The notes under the pieces are model-generated. The model saw only the letters and a list, made by a program, of their open reading frames with translations, did not search any database and had not been told where the DNA came from. A stretch of DNA of 64,000 nt from Glandiceps talaboti. Taxonomy: Eukaryota > Hemichordata > Enteropneusta > Spengelidae. The DNA is taken from positions 17,432,776-17,496,775 of the forward strand of contig NC_135568.1 in assembly GCF_964340395.1 (NCBI RefSeq), given 5' to 3'. The position numbers and the translations under genes are program-made. Below, piece after piece: positions 1 to 13,088 of this stretch. The first letter of the stretch is position 1, and every line of letters begins with the position of its first letter.

Positions 1-224
1 TATATATAGATTAATGCATAATATTAATTAAAAGTAATGCAGTCACATCAAAAACAAAATATATCGTACAACAAAACTACGCAGTCACTTCAGAAACTAG
101 ATTGCAAATGAGGTAACTTCACTATTACCACATCATACTCATTATTTGTTAGTGATGATACTGTTCAGTTGTTATTAAAAACATAGTTATAACCCACTCT
201 TGTTAAATTTTATATCTATGATAA

Positions 225-599
225 GGCCTAAAAAAATAATTGTTTGGTTCCGGTTACCCAACCCCACCTAGCGTTTCACTGCCGACACTAAACTTTTTTT
301 ACATATTCAAGAAAAAATAAATAAAATCGGGAAAATTGTGAAGTCTCACAAGAAATAGTGGGTGCAGAAACAACCATCAACTTAGAAAGACACTCTAAAA
401 CTGTTCTTCCAAACTAGTAATGGCTTTACATCTGATAGGAAGAAAGGAACAACACAGAGACTATTGGAAAACAATGGAAAACCTGAACTAGACACTCACA
501 CACACAAAAAATATAATAAAATAAGATAAGAAATCTACCTACGCCACATATTCTAATATTTAGCATAACCAGAACCACACAATTTTTTTTTAGTAGGCC
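225..599 (-). mobile_element. Family A miniature DNA transposon, full length
   Basis: A 375-bp element with imperfect inverted ends. The left end reads GGCCTAAAAAAATAATTG and the right end, reverse complemented, reads GGCCTACTAAAAAAAAATTG. Both continue into a GGTTCYGGTTA motif. TAA flanks it on both sides (222-224 and 600-602) and looks like a 3-bp target duplication. Its reverse complement matches 34870-35190 and 54403-54750, for example the segment around TTTTCCATTGTTTTCCA. It has no reading frame, so it would need a transposase supplied elsewhere. The 3-bp TWA-type target duplication points to the PIF/Harbinger superfamily, which is an inference. Confidence 0.75.
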
Positions 600-640
600 T
601 AATCACTCAGAAGGGAAGGATACTAAATTTATGGATTCAC

Positions 641-866
641 ATTGTTTGATAAAAACTTGGATGTTGAACGTATGTTAAACAAGATAAAATGCATTGGTTA
701 ATCATTCACTTTTATTTATCAGTACCGAGTTGGCATCAAGCCGAATTTATGCAGAAGTGACGTATGAATATATTAAATGCGTTGTAATTGCATTAAAATT
801 AAGCAGTTGACAAAGCTGCCTTCCAAGTCTCATATGCCACTTCCTCCCTAGTTTTTATCAAATAAT
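641..866 (+). mobile_element. Family B miniature DNA transposon, copy 1
   Basis: The inverted ends share TTTGATAAAAACT (left ATTGTTTGATAAAAAC; right, reverse complemented, ATTATTTGATAAAAAC). The flanks TGGATTCAC (632-640) and TGAATTCAC (868-876) differ at one base and look like an 8-9-bp target duplication, as expected for hAT-type elements. The interior holds the segment TATCAGTACCGAGTTGGCAT...GCAGAAGTGACG, which recurs at 7159 and 23640. There is no coding capacity. Confidence 0.7.
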
Positions 867-1500
867 ATGAATTCACAAGATATCTTTTCCCCTTGAAGAT
901 GTACAGAATACACAGGGGATGCAATCTGGACATTTTACCTCCTAGCTGCATTATCATCAATAAAGTTTACGAAGAATTTGGTTGTTTTCAGAAAACATAT
1001 GGTAGATATATCAAATCTATCCCAGATTAATTAGTAAAAGTAATACAATATTCACATAAAAAAGTTACCAATTCTGGGACATTTGATATGAAAAAATAAC
1101 ATTTTATTTAAAAACAGATGAAAAGTTAGAATTTGTAAATATTTAACTAATAGCAGAATTGTAATAGTTGTTATTGAACAAATACTATTATTTTCATAGA
1201 AAATATATCTTTAGGAACACTTGAAATAATATTTAGTTTAATATATATAACTTTCAATAGAGATCTCAACAATTTGAAAATTTAACTTTTGAATATATGG
1301 AATAGAAGCTTAGGTGCTAAGGTAGAGCAGGATAGCTTTGCAATTAATTAACAGACAAGATATATTAATTGGCGTTACCCCAAGACCTGCCAAGAATGTA
1401 CTTGTTGATGAGCAATGCATCACCAGACACTTGATTATAATTTTCACTGAAGCGTTACTACCAAGAGTCCAGACTAATTATTAGTTTAGCTTAATTACAT
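867..1500. other. AT-rich sequence, nothing recognised
   Basis: Low-complexity AT-rich DNA without a convincing reading frame, inverted repeat or tandem repeat. Confidence 0.5.
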
Positions 1501-2400
1501 AGGACACTATTATTGATGTACATTTTGTACAACCATTCTCAGTAAACTGTTACAGTAATTTGACTGAACATATTTAATGGTGTACATGTACAAACATTCT
1601 AAATAAACTGAATACAATTTACAATTGTCTGGACACATTCATTGATGTACATGTACAGCCATTCTCAGTAAACTGTTACAATGTTGTAAATTATCTGGAC
1701 ACTTCCATTGATGTAGAGCCATTCTCAGTAAATTGTTTGGACACATTTATTGATGTACAGCCATTCTCAGTAAACTGTTTGGACACATTTATTGATGTAC
1801 AGCTATTCTCAGTAAACTGTTACAATGTTGTAAATTGTTTGGACACATTTATTGATGTACAGCTATTCTCAGTAAACTGTTTGGACACATTTATTGATGT
1901 ACAGCCATTCTCAGTAAACTGTTTGGACACATTTATTGATGTACAGCCATTCTCAGTAAACTGTTTGGACACATTTATTGATGTACAGCCATTCTCAGTA
2001 AACTGTTTGGACACATTTATTGATGTACAGCTATTCTCAGTAAACTGTTTGGACACATTTATTGATGTACAGCCATTCTCAGTAAACTGTTTGGACACAT
2101 TTATTGATGTACAGCCATTCTCAGTAAACTGTTTGGACACATTTATTGATGTACAGCCATTCTCAGTAAATTGTTTGGACACATTTATTGATGTACAGCC
2201 ATTCTCAGTAAACTGTTTGGACACATTTATTGATGTACAGCTATTCTCAGTAAACTGTTACAATGTTGTAAATTGTCTTGACACTTCTCTTGATGTACAG
2301 CCATTCTCAGTAAACTGTCTGGACACATTTATTGATGTACAGCCATTTTCAGTAAACTGTTACAATATTGTCAATCGTCTGGAAACTTTTATTAATGTAG
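1501..2400. repeat. 42-bp minisatellite with 60-bp variant units
   Basis: The consensus unit runs TTTGGACACATTTATTGATG, then TACAGCCATTCTCAGTAAAC, then TG (42 bp). About 12 nearly identical units lie in 1737-2330. The edges (1501-1736 and 2270-2400) are more diverged, and fading traces reach about 2610. Some units carry 18 extra bases (TACAATGTTGTAAATTGT), giving 60 bp. Both lengths divide by three, so the array is open on both strands: 223 codons on plus with the 14-residue unit LDTFIDVQPFSVNC, and 134 codons on minus. I see no splice sites or unique coding flanks, so the reading frames are probably a by-product of the period. Confidence 0.92.
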
Positions 2401-4857
2401 TGACCTGATACCCAATACACTTTTACAGTCTTTTTCATTGTCAACTGACATACACACTCACTAAACATTTAGAGTTTTCACCATTGCCTGGGCAATTTCA
2501 TTTGATATGAAAGCCATTCTTATTGAACATTACCATATTGTACAATGTACAGACAGTTTTTATTGGATCCCATTACACATTTTATTGATAGACAACATAT
2601 TGATGTACATTGATTGCCACAATTCAGCTTTATGAACTTGCAGCCCCAGCTTTTAAAAACACATAAAGGGGAAACCCTGGTAACCAGACTGTGGAACCCA
2701 GGTAGATTTTACCTTATCGTCCCTCATAAAACACGATAGCATCTGATAGACACATTTGTGAGTCAGCAGACAACTTTCATGTTAGACACAAACATCATGT
2801 GACAGCACTTTTGTTTTCATTTTTGGTTCTGAACTCTACGTTACTTTTTTGGCAAGGTAGCAATGATGTCAGCCTTCATTACTATTAAAGCTGGTACTAA
2901 AAGCATGTTTCTGTGGTTAAAATTGATTATAACACTAATTAAATTATCAGTATTGTCAGAAATATGAAAATTAACATGCTAATAGGAGTATGCTAATTAG
3001 TTAAAATCAGCAGTAAACACTAAACATGTTCTCAGGCTCGGTCACTATATTCTTTTCACAATTTCTGTAAATTCTTCCTTCAAAAAATAAAATTTACACT
3101 AAATGGTTCAATGGTTTTGATTAAATGAAGTATGTCTTTACCAGTTGTTTTGCCAATGTGTACACTAGTTTGATGTTCATATTTAAACAATCTTGAAAGA
3201 CGTACAGACCATTTTCTTGTTTGTCAACAAATTATAAAGTTATGTGATATTAATCAGACTTGGTCACTTGGTGATCCTATCTTGATTCGACAACTAAAAC
3301 AACAGTTTATAGAAGAATTTTGACAAATCTTTGTACAAGACACAGACCCCTAAAATCCTTTACTTAATGCCATTGATGAATGGTGACATGATTTAAAAGC
3401 CTATTGTAATTTAGTCCTGCATTCAGAGACCAGACAAACTTAGAATTATGGCTGAAAAGAACATGGGAGAGGGGGGCAGGAGCTAATAAATCTACCAATC
3501 TGGCAGATCTCAAAGAGTCTTTCGAACTACAATTTTTCAACTCTATATGATACCACAAGTTTGTAAATTACCAGCCCAAATGAAGTATAACCTTCATAGA
3601 TTTTACATAATTATAACCCTATCAAAATCCACCAGCAATTTAATAGGTCAGAAATTTCATATATTGACAACACAGGTATTATTTCATTCGGTAATCACCC
3701 ATTTTTGACAATTTACAAATTATGACGCATTTTCGTAAATTACCATTCACTATTTTCATAATATAATAATAGTAAAGTAGAAAATTACACAATTTGACTC
3801 AGAGAAGAAGAAAAGAAAATACTAAATTGTTTTCTCTCAAACCACAATGACAGGCTGTCATACATCTATTACCTGACAGTTTTAGCTATTACAATTTTCA
3901 TTTCATTTCTTCTTTGCACTTTTTGTAATTATATGTTTCAGTCTCTCATCTGTTTCTGGTTCTATTTCCATGGTAACACTAGTATGTGTCAGACCACTAA
4001 TGAGTACCACCGTGGTTTAGGAAGCCCCAGTATCTGTACCTACAACTATTTCATTCATTGACATATTTGTCCATACTTTTTACTTATTTTTAAAAAGCTG
4101 TATTGCTGTATAAAGTATATATTATTACCTAGTGAGTGAAAGCTATCAGCAGTCACAAATTCATAATTTGTTGTTGAACAACTGAAATAATCTTATTTAT
4201 CCTGTTTACACACAGACATCAAGTCAGTGTACCAGGCATTACACATTACATGTAGTGGAAGATAAGAAGAATTGAACTGTTTCTAGACATTTTTTTTCAA
4301 TTACAAACAAAATTTCAATTTTATTTGAATTTTAGCAAAAAGTAATATCTATATTTGTTGAGCTTTGCCATTTGTTAATTATGTCTTTACAATACTGTTA
4401 GTACAAAGTGTGTGCTTTCAGCTCTTAGAAGGGTTATTTCTGAAACGTCAGCTATTTTCTACTATACTGGACCCCAAACATTTCACCATAACAAGTTTTT
4501 GCATCTGTCCATGATCTTAACTACTACTTAATTTTTGCATTCACTTCAAAATTCTTAGTTTAATATTCTTCTTTCATTTCATTTCAATGACTTTCTTTCA
4601 AGTTATTATATGATAAGTTGACAAATACAAAGAGTATCAAGAAAACGATTAGAGTATCTGGCTAAATACGGTGCATATAAAGGCTGCAATGGATTGTATT
4701 CTCCCAAGAGAGTTGAGGAAGTATTATGGGATGTTGTGCCGCTATAGATCCATGCCAGGAATAACAAATCATAAAAGGGCTGAGCACAGAGTGGGAAAGT
4801 GATATATAAAAACCAACATCATTATTATTATAACTACTATTATTATCACTAGACAGT
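2401..4857. other. AT-rich non-coding sequence
   Basis: Apart from decayed minisatellite traces up to about 2610, I recognise nothing here. Short open frames such as the 64 codons at 3364-3558 on minus show no coding character. Confidence 0.5.
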
Positions 4858-5187
4858 TTCCCATGAACCCTTGCAGGAAATCCCCAAACTGGCCAAACAC
4901 ATTGTCAAGTACTGTAGGGTATTCCCATAAACCCTTGTAGGAAATCCCAAAACTGGCCAAACACATTGTCAAGTACAGTAGGGTTTCCCATAAACCCTTG
5001 CAGGAAATCCCCAAACTGGCCAAACACATTGTCAAGTAGTACAGTAGGTTTTCCCATAAACCCTTGCAGGAAATCCCCAAACTGGCCAAACACATTGTCA
5101 AGTAGTACAGTATGGGTTTTCCCATAAACCCTTGCAGGAAATCCCCAAACTGGCCAAACACATTGTCAAGTAGTACAGTAGGGTTTC
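4858..5187. repeat. Minisatellite, five units of 61-68 bp
   Basis: Five head-to-tail copies of a unit beginning CCCATAAACCCTTGCAGGAA and continuing ATCCCCAAACTGGCCAAACA. The units differ mainly at the end, where AGTACTGTAGGG grows to AGTAGTACAGTAGGG or AGTAGTACAGTATGGG. That length difference puts successive units in different frames, which argues against coding function despite open frames of 62 and 151 codons on minus. Confidence 0.92.
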
Positions 5188-7104
5188 TCTGTTGACAACA
5201 TTTCAAATTTGGGTAAGTTACCAAGGTGCTGGTTTATTTAATCATCCATACATGTTTCAATTGATATCAGTAATTACTACTGAAATAAGTCTCAAATAAC
5301 TAAATAAGATTGACAGCAAATTCATTTACTAGAAACAGATTTTCATGTTTTGGGAATGAACTAGCTAGGCTGTATGCCTTCAGACACACATTTACCAAAT
5401 TGATTGAAGTGTCACATTCCATGTAAGCAACATTATTTTTTCTCTGCCAGAAATCCTAACACAATTACAATTACTTGAAACAAAATGAAAAGTGTTGGCA
5501 TGTTTTCATTTATACACGAAAACAAATTGATAAACAGAATTAGACTTTCATTTGCAATAAAATCAGTAAAAGATATTCAGTTTGACTCTTCTGTAATACA
5601 AAATCATATCATTTTAATATTTGCTATGCATGTTACTCACAAAACAACTTTAGACATCGTAAAGTATTAAATGCAATATTTTTCAGACATGTTCATCATT
5701 GTGAAATAAGTGTTCCATATGATGTTCTAAAGTGACAAGTAAGTATAATGATGTCGCAAACTATTTTCAAAATATGCGTAGCGTACTGAACCGTAAAAAC
5801 TAATCCCAGTGGTTGCCATGGTAATATGTCATTGCTTTCTGAAGCTATAAAGTCTTTTTGTGAATGATGAGAAGACCTCTTTTGCTTCACCCAGGCAAAC
5901 GTTTTAAAAGGACAATTGATATACACTTCATGTGAAATACTAGGAATCAGTCTTGTTATTTTACCAGTTAACAGACATGCAGGGATCTCTAACCTGTCTA
6001 GCTCAGAATCTAACGATTCTTTTCAAAAGGCGGTAATCACAACACGTGATCTACATGTATGTTACATATAAAGTATTCATGTGTAAATGTTACATCAAAT
6101 CTAATTGATGAAAGATTGTATGACATCATATTATTTTCAAATATAATAATTACATTGGTACATAGAATGTAAGCATGTAACTTTGTAACTATGACATCAT
6201 ACTATTTCTTAATTAATTAAATTTCAGCATTTTAAGAATGGGCTGTTTATGACAAGTTACAATGTATAAATGAATTTGTATATTTTTTTATTGTTAGGAC
6301 TGTGTAAATGCAAAGTTTATCATTTGTAAAAGCATGATTAATGAACACTTTTAGGTACAAATTTCAGTAGTATTTTTGTAATTTATGCAAATTTCAGTAT
6401 TTTGACATATTTTTGTAATCTATGTAAATTTCAGTATTTTCACATATTTTTGTAATCTAGGTGATTATACAAATATCATTATGGTAGTAACATGAATCAG
6501 AGCAACAAATGAATGGTCATTGACAGGCATTGAAAGGGAAAAGTCATTTTTTCAGCACAAGTAATCACCAAGAGTTTTTTAAGGGCATAAGTAGATAGAG
6601 TTAAATCCCTAAGTACATTACCTGGGTTTCTTATCACAAATAAGATGTAGTATAGCAAAGGCTACTAGATTGGACTAGATATCCCCTCTGTTACCAGGGT
6701 TTCCAAACCTTAGCAAAAACACTAACAATAATTTGCCAACAGTAGGAATAAGAACATGTTCCCTAAAGTTTTAATGAGATATTAGTTACTTCTTATCAAA
6801 GCTGTAGAGGAAACTGTAATTTTCCGCCATTCTTCCTGTGTTAGACCACTAGCTGCCAAAGCTATAGAAGATTTAGAAACACATAATGATGCAATACCCC
6901 ATTCCTTACACATTTCTTCTCATGGGTGGGGGGGGGGAGACAGAGTCACCAATACCACCTGCTGATTCATCAGATAACATGTCCAACATGGCTTATAATT
7001 AGATTTTCTTTTACATTTTTAACCTTTCCGATAACTGTGAGTAAACATTTTTACACGTAAGCACCGTCATGTTTTATTCAGTATTTAATTTACTTACAAA
7101 ATAG
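5188..7104. other. AT-rich non-coding sequence with a short tandem repeat
   Basis: Mostly featureless. At 6361-6465 a 37-38-bp unit (AAATTTCAGTATTTTGACAT, then ATTTTTGTAATCTATGT) is repeated about three times with a few differences. A G tract lies at about 6927-6937. On the minus strand 6779-6923 has a short open stretch discussed under findings. Confidence 0.55.
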
Positions 7105-7409
7105 CACTTATATGGATATTACATGACATAAAATAGTTGGAGTCATTCACTTTAACTTATCAGTACAGAGCTGGCATTGATCTGAAATTAGGCAGAAGTG
7201 ACATACAGGCCTTGCTAGGCAACTTCCATTAAATGTGTTGTGGACTGTTACTATTAGTGTAATTGTTTAACAACATAAGCAGTCAACAATACATTTAATG
7301 GAAGCTGCCTAGCAAGGCCCATATATTACTTAATTTTTGCCTGTGTTCAGATCGAGGTGAATGAAACCAAAGCATTTTATCTCATCTAACATACAAGTTT
7401 TCATTCAAG
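7105..7409. mobile_element. Family B element, fold-back copy 2
   Basis: The two arms (about 7105-7240 and 7286-7409) are imperfect reverse complements over roughly 110-120 bp, for example GGCCTTGCTAGGCAACTTCC at 7209 against the complement of GGAAGCTGCCTAGCAAGGCC near the loop. The arm sequence matches family B at 641-866 and 23600-24185. The left outer arm is badly decayed. No target duplication could be set. Confidence 0.7.
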
Positions 7410-10015
7410 GGGAATATTCAAGACTTCTAAGTGCTTGTTCCCTTCCATGTAAAGCATATCTCATGAATATTCATTGAACAACTATGAATATATTAATAAC
7501 AGTCCAAAGCAAAGATACCCTATAAAGGCACAAGATCGATTTGATGTTTCTCTGAAATCAAAAGTAATTGTAGGTGATGTACATTAAAATAAACACTGCT
7601 ATGTGCTGACACTCCAGTAGCTCAATGCAGCAAGTTGCTTGTTTACTTCTTGATCAAACGTGAGCTTTGTATGTTACATTTTTGTTTTTCAGGTTTTGTA
7701 CCATACCATACCGTAAAACAAAGATTGTTGAGTGATGAAATGGCTCTCCAGATCCTGTATGTTTCCACAAATGTCTTTGTTTCCTCAAATAGAGTTACAA
7801 TTTAAACATGTTTTCAACTATTACAGCTATTAAGCTTGAAGTTACAGTATAATGTTACGTTGATGTTCACTGCATAACATGTTTAGAAGTAATTTTGAAA
7901 TTTCCCTTATTCATATTTGGAAACAATTCTGTTGGTCTGATATTTTAGTTTATTGGAAAACAACGATATTGTATTTCACTTCTGTTATTAAACAATATTG
8001 ATTTTGTTTTTTATGTCACTGGAAACCTAAAACTAAAATAACAAATTTTACTAATAGTATTTGTGTTATAGTGCAAATATTAAATGATAAAACATGTCTG
8101 GACATAATAATGCAAACAATAAAATATTCCGAAATCAGATATTATCTTTATCTTTAAAAGGGAAATGGGTATTTCTTTTTTTTAGTTTTGATTAGAAAAA
8201 CAACTCTACTAATGTTTTTTTTTCCTTTAAAAAAACAGTGCATCACACACCTAGACTGTGTTTACAACTCAATGAATTGCAAAGAAGTAAAAAGGGTTTG
8301 AAAATATTTTTAATATACGTGCTGAAATTGAATGTTAAATAAACTGTGTGACCACAAATGATCCAATTACTATGTCATGCCTAGTATGTGTATATGGCTG
8401 TCACTTCCTGAGATATTTATGCATGGTAACATTTCGGAGGGACGTAACAGATGTATGGTCAGACTAGACATGATACAGTGATTACTACAAATAAACTCAG
8501 CATTTAAGCATTGCCAATAGTAATGGTTCCGTATCTGTATCTAAATAAATAATTTATGTCAAATGACTAGATAACTTGTATATATGGTCAGCAAAGGGAG
8601 AAGGCATTTAGTCCAGCTGGAAGGATGCTTTGAAGACATCAACAGATCCAGTGACATAAAGCTTAACATAGATAAAATAATAGGGAGCACTGATTTATAA
8701 ATACACATTTATTTGATGTATGCAATGCACGATTACACATTTAAGCAGAGCTTGCTTTCATCGCAATATTTCTATAATCTAACAATACTTCATTAGAGAA
8801 AGAAGAAACTAATAAAGTTTGCCTAAACTCATCCCATCAAAAAAATTGTCTTTAACCACTACGTTTAAACTTCCCTTTCTATAAATTGATATCTTGATAA
8901 TTGATAAAGAGGCTGGTTATTATTTTGTTTGTTTACTCTAAGCTTTATTTTATATGTTAAAAATCACACCACCTGTTGTCCACAAGCTGCTTCCAGAAGA
9001 CACAGACCAATCCCTTTTACCATCTGGTGCAAGGTTGAGATCCTGTCCATCAAACATCAACTACATTGTATAGCCCACTCATATAGTGAATTATGCATTG
9101 ATACCAATATGTATTGGTGTCATCAGCAGCAGCCATATTTGACCAGTCAAAGAGTATATAACCCCTGACAAAACAGAAATGCTAGCTTGGCAGTTCGCAT
9201 GTAAAATGTTAGTACTAAAAGTTGAATGGCAAATTATACCAGCAGTTCGTGATATACAGGTATCTGAGAATTGAACGGTTAAAGCCATGTATTGGAACTG
9301 CTAGGTATATAGTTCTTAACATTTAGTTCATTATTGTAACTGCTAACTTGTATAAGTTCTTAGCATTTAAGAGACCACACATGTGCAAATTTAATGCATA
9401 ACTGTGATACGTACATAACTTTTACAGGGTGAATATACAGGTATGCCCAATAATAATCTTCGTGAATACACATGTATTGCTTCTCATATGATTTATAAAT
9501 GAAGAAATTTGTCGATCAAATCTTTAAAGTTATCCAACAAAATAATGTATTTTGTTTATGCACAAACACCTCCTTGACTACTTTAATTCCTAAAATCTAT
9601 ATTTTTGAAAATTTAATGCATGAAATAAAATGCCTGCTGCTGATGGCAAAAGAAAGTAATAACAGTTACTATTTTATGGCACAGTATATGCATATAGAAG
9701 CTTTACAATTGCAACGTTCCATTTTTATGTTTTTTATCATAAACATCTGCCACTGTTTTTATATTTCACGATAAAAATTCATGATGTCGCTACACGATTC
9801 TTAACACAAAAGTAACAATGTACTTTATAGTTTTATATCAATATAAAATGTTTCTGTGCTTGATTGAAAATGGGAATCTTAAATTGGCCAGATGTTACAT
9901 TAACTTTTCACAAGAACCAACTGTTATCTAGCTAAACAAAAGATATAGTTGGCAATTAATCCATATATCAAATCTCATTGAGCTTTATGCTTAGAAAAAT
10001 TGAAAATAAAAATAA
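7410..10015. other. AT-rich non-coding sequence
   Basis: No gene, inverted repeat or array recognised. A weak direct repeat of about 45 bp (GGAACTGCTAGGTATATAGT and a diverged second copy) lies at 9295-9375. Confidence 0.5.
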
Positions 10016-10251
10016 GGGTCTGGTCAGTTTCGTCAGATGCGGGGGGGGGGGAGCAATTTGCATAACTCTGTGTAGAAGGATTAGTTTCTTATAGGATGGT
10101 GCTGTCTTGGAAAGTATTTGATATACATATAGAAGACATACATGGTAGTCAAAGAGTAAACTTACCGAGTCACAATGAAATACCACAATGAATATGATAT
10201 GGGGAGAGGCCCCCCCCCCCCCCCCCCACTCCAAAGAAACTGACCTGTTCC
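10016..10251. mobile_element. Miniature transposon with poly-G/poly-C subterminal tracts
   Basis: A 236-bp element. The left end is GGGTCTGGTCAGTTTC and the right end, reverse complemented, is GGAACAGGTCAGTTTC. TAA flanks both ends (10013-10015 and 10252-10254). Just inside each end lies a homopolymer, about 12 G on the left and about 18-19 C on the right, so the tracts are part of the inverted repeat. There is no coding content. The TAA duplication fits PIF/Harbinger-type insertion, as for family A, but the interior differs from A. Confidence 0.7.
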
Positions 10252-11185
10252 TAATTTGTATGTCGTCACTTACACTGATGTAATTATTTGGTCTCACCAT
10301 TTCAGGGTATGTCTTCAATTGATATTTGCAATTTGAAGTCTTAATTAAGTCTTTACCATCTGAAGTTGTGCTGACAGAATTGTCATCTCAAATTGTGTCA
10401 TGTCTTTTATTTTCAAACATTCAAGTAAATTTATCGTGAATATGGTACACATTATACTGTATTTTCACATAATCTGAAAGTATTATTACATCTTAATTAT
10501 TGTTGAGAACTAACAAATGAATTGGATTTCCAAGTTTGTTACCAAAAACATTCTTTTTCTATTCTATACCATACATAAACATAGAACATTAAGCTGCAGT
10601 TGCATATGTTGGAAATTATATCTACCTATACATGAATGAGGTATAATCACATCAAACATCTAATTCTGCAGCATGCAAGTGTACAACCAGCAATGCTTCA
10701 GTTGTTTTGAGCATTAATTACCACAATAAGAACTGTAAACAATGTAAAAATATCTCAGTTTCAACATCAATGCATCTAAATGTAGTCTGACATCTGTGGC
10801 CACTGATGAATATTAAATCACATCATTCTGTAAAACAATCCCTTGATTAATCTGTGTACCATACAATGTATTGCTGCACTACCCTACAATCCTCTTTGTT
10901 GTCCAAGGTAATTCAATGCAATTAATAGCAAATTTATTATGCTATTCTGTGAGGCATCATCTGGAGGTTGTCAAAGGATTCTCATTATATTTTTTCTCTC
11001 AAATAATATCGTGCATGCTGTAAATTAGCTGGTCATTATATTATATGGCAAACATCAAATGCAAGTTCAAGGAGATCGTTAAAGTCAGTGCTATGGGTTA
11101 CAAGGAATGCAACAATTTATTATGATTGCCCTGACCACGGATATATATCCAATAATATAGACAATGGGTAATTGACATGAAAATT
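10252..11185. other. AT-rich non-coding sequence
   Basis: Nothing recognised. Confidence 0.5.
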
Positions 11186-11695
11186 TGTTTAAGTCTGTGT
11201 GTGTATATGTGTGTAGCATATATGCATACATGTATTGTGTTCTGAGGCAGAGACTGAGGTAAATACATGTATTGGAAATGTAATGTGTGTGTGCATATTA
11301 TGTAATTGTGTACATGTATGTGCACATGTATAAATGTAACGTGTGTTACATGTGTGTGTGCGTGTGCATGTATGCATTTACAAAATATGTACAGATTATA
11401 AAAAGGTAATTGAATACATTATGTGTCGTGTGTGCATGCATCCTTGCATGCATATATATATGGTACAGTGTACATGTATATAGTTAGCATGTGTGTGCAT
11501 ACATACAAATTCCATGTGAGAATGTGTGTACGTACATGTATACACACATCCTTTAGCCTGTATGAGTATACAAGCATGTAAATATATATGATATGTATGT
11601 GTGTGTGCATGTGTGAATGAGTGTGTACCATGTATGTCTGTAAGGCATGTATGTGTATATGTCTTCATGTGTGTATGTTTGTGTATGTTAGCAAT
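11186..11695. repeat. Degenerate TG/ATGTG low-complexity tract
   Basis: About 500 bp dominated by TGTG, ATGTAT and GCATGTGT words with no fixed period. It produces several His/Thr-rich minus-strand frames (62-90 codons), which are artefacts of the repeat. Confidence 0.8.
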
Positions 11696-12825
11696 TAATA
11701 TACAAATGCATTAGGTAGATTATTGTTACTGTTCTTTTTCCTGTGAAACTTTTTAAAAATTGTGACTTTCTCTAAATTATATTCTACAATTTCCCTAGAA
11801 TTCAATGATTAATTTGCTATAAATTAATCAATATATATATATTTTTTACAAATCTATGGGAAAAAAATAATGCAGATGTACCTAGACATTACCAACATAA
11901 TCCTGCACTAAAATAAATTAACAGAAGTCTTTAGCCGGAGGGTTGTTTTATATTATAATTATATTTTGCAATAGTAATATTTTATCACATTGCTCGTGTT
12001 GTCTGTATACAGCTGATTCAAAGCCAATTCTGGATTTCATGTTTTTATCAGAAATAAATTTGTACATTAAACATCAGACTAAGAATTATTGTCAATTACT
12101 CATAATATTTTCTATTTTCTATATGATTTTGGAGAGAGACAGAAAGCAAAAAAACCCTCTGGTAAGTGCATTTTGTTTTCTTGGAAATTGCCGTAGGAAA
12201 GTCATGTGAAATTTAAAGCTGGAAATTGCACACACTGTTTAATTGCCTGAAGATGGTTCAGGTATAACTGCTCTTATTTGTGGATGCTTCCAGTAAGATC
12301 AAATTTCATAGTTTTTTACTAGTCAAATGCGTGTTTTTAGTTGTTGCTCATTTTTAAATATTCTGATTTCCTTTCATAAGGGCCACCACCCATCATTTGA
12401 CAATAATGAGAATAAATAACACAGTAACTTTTGGAACAAATAAAAGTATCAACTTTACAAAGATAATACTAAATAGTGTTTTCTCTTCCAAATAATGAAG
12501 TTCTGAATACAAAAAATTAGAGAAATGAAAAATTGTAACTTGATTTATTGTCGAAAGTACAGGTATGGTTATTGCTTTTTTTCATGTTAGGTACTGTATA
12601 AAATAATTTGGTATTAGTTCCTTTCTATGAGACTGGTATAAAGGACAACATAACAAAACATGCAATTCATCTTCAAAAACATTAAGAACTACATTTTCAC
12701 ACAAAAATATATTTTTTGTCAGAGATGGCTTTACCAACATGTCTGTCACTCTCAATAGCTAAAGCACAATGTATTTTTTAATGTATGGTAATAATATATT
12801 CAAAGTATATAAAGTTACAATATGC
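11696..12825. other. AT-rich non-coding sequence
   Basis: Nothing recognised. The 88-codon plus-strand frame at 11943-12209 has no coding character. Confidence 0.5.
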
Positions 12826-13088
12826 AACATGCAAGCCATGTTGAACATATTCAAACAAAAAATATGGGTTTATACCTAGTTGTTCTGCATCACAACAAAG
12901 TACATGTCTACATTATCGGAACTCTGGTACTTGAAATGTCAGTCAAAATATTCAAAATTACCATAAATATAAATTAAGATTGACGAGATTTATTAAGGAT
13001 TACATTATTCCCCAACATTTTTGTTCACTCAGGTGGAATATACTTGTAACCTAAGGGTTTGTCAGAACTCGTCTATCGACTCTTAGTA
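12826..13088 (+). mobile_element. Family C dispersed repeat, copy 1
   Basis: Aligns by eye in the same orientation with 21738-21993. Shared blocks include AAGCCATGTTGAACATATTC against AACCAAGTTGAACAAAAATA, the string ATCACAACA, CATGTCTACAT, and the strongest block ATTTTTGTTCAYTCAG near the end. No inverted ends were seen for this copy, so its class is unknown. Confidence 0.6.

Noticed and set aside
1737-2408. 223-codon frame with a 14-residue repeat as a secreted or structural protein gene
   Set aside because: The opposite strand is open for 134 codons over the same array; openness follows from the 42-bp period. No signal peptide, unique coding flank or splice site.
1501-5187. CRISPR array
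   Set aside because: The tandem units adjoin directly without unique spacers, and the DNA is of animal type.
4769-5224. 151-codon minus frame over the 5-unit minisatellite
   Set aside because: Unit length varies between 61 and 68 bp, so the repeat is read in different frames; not selected as protein.
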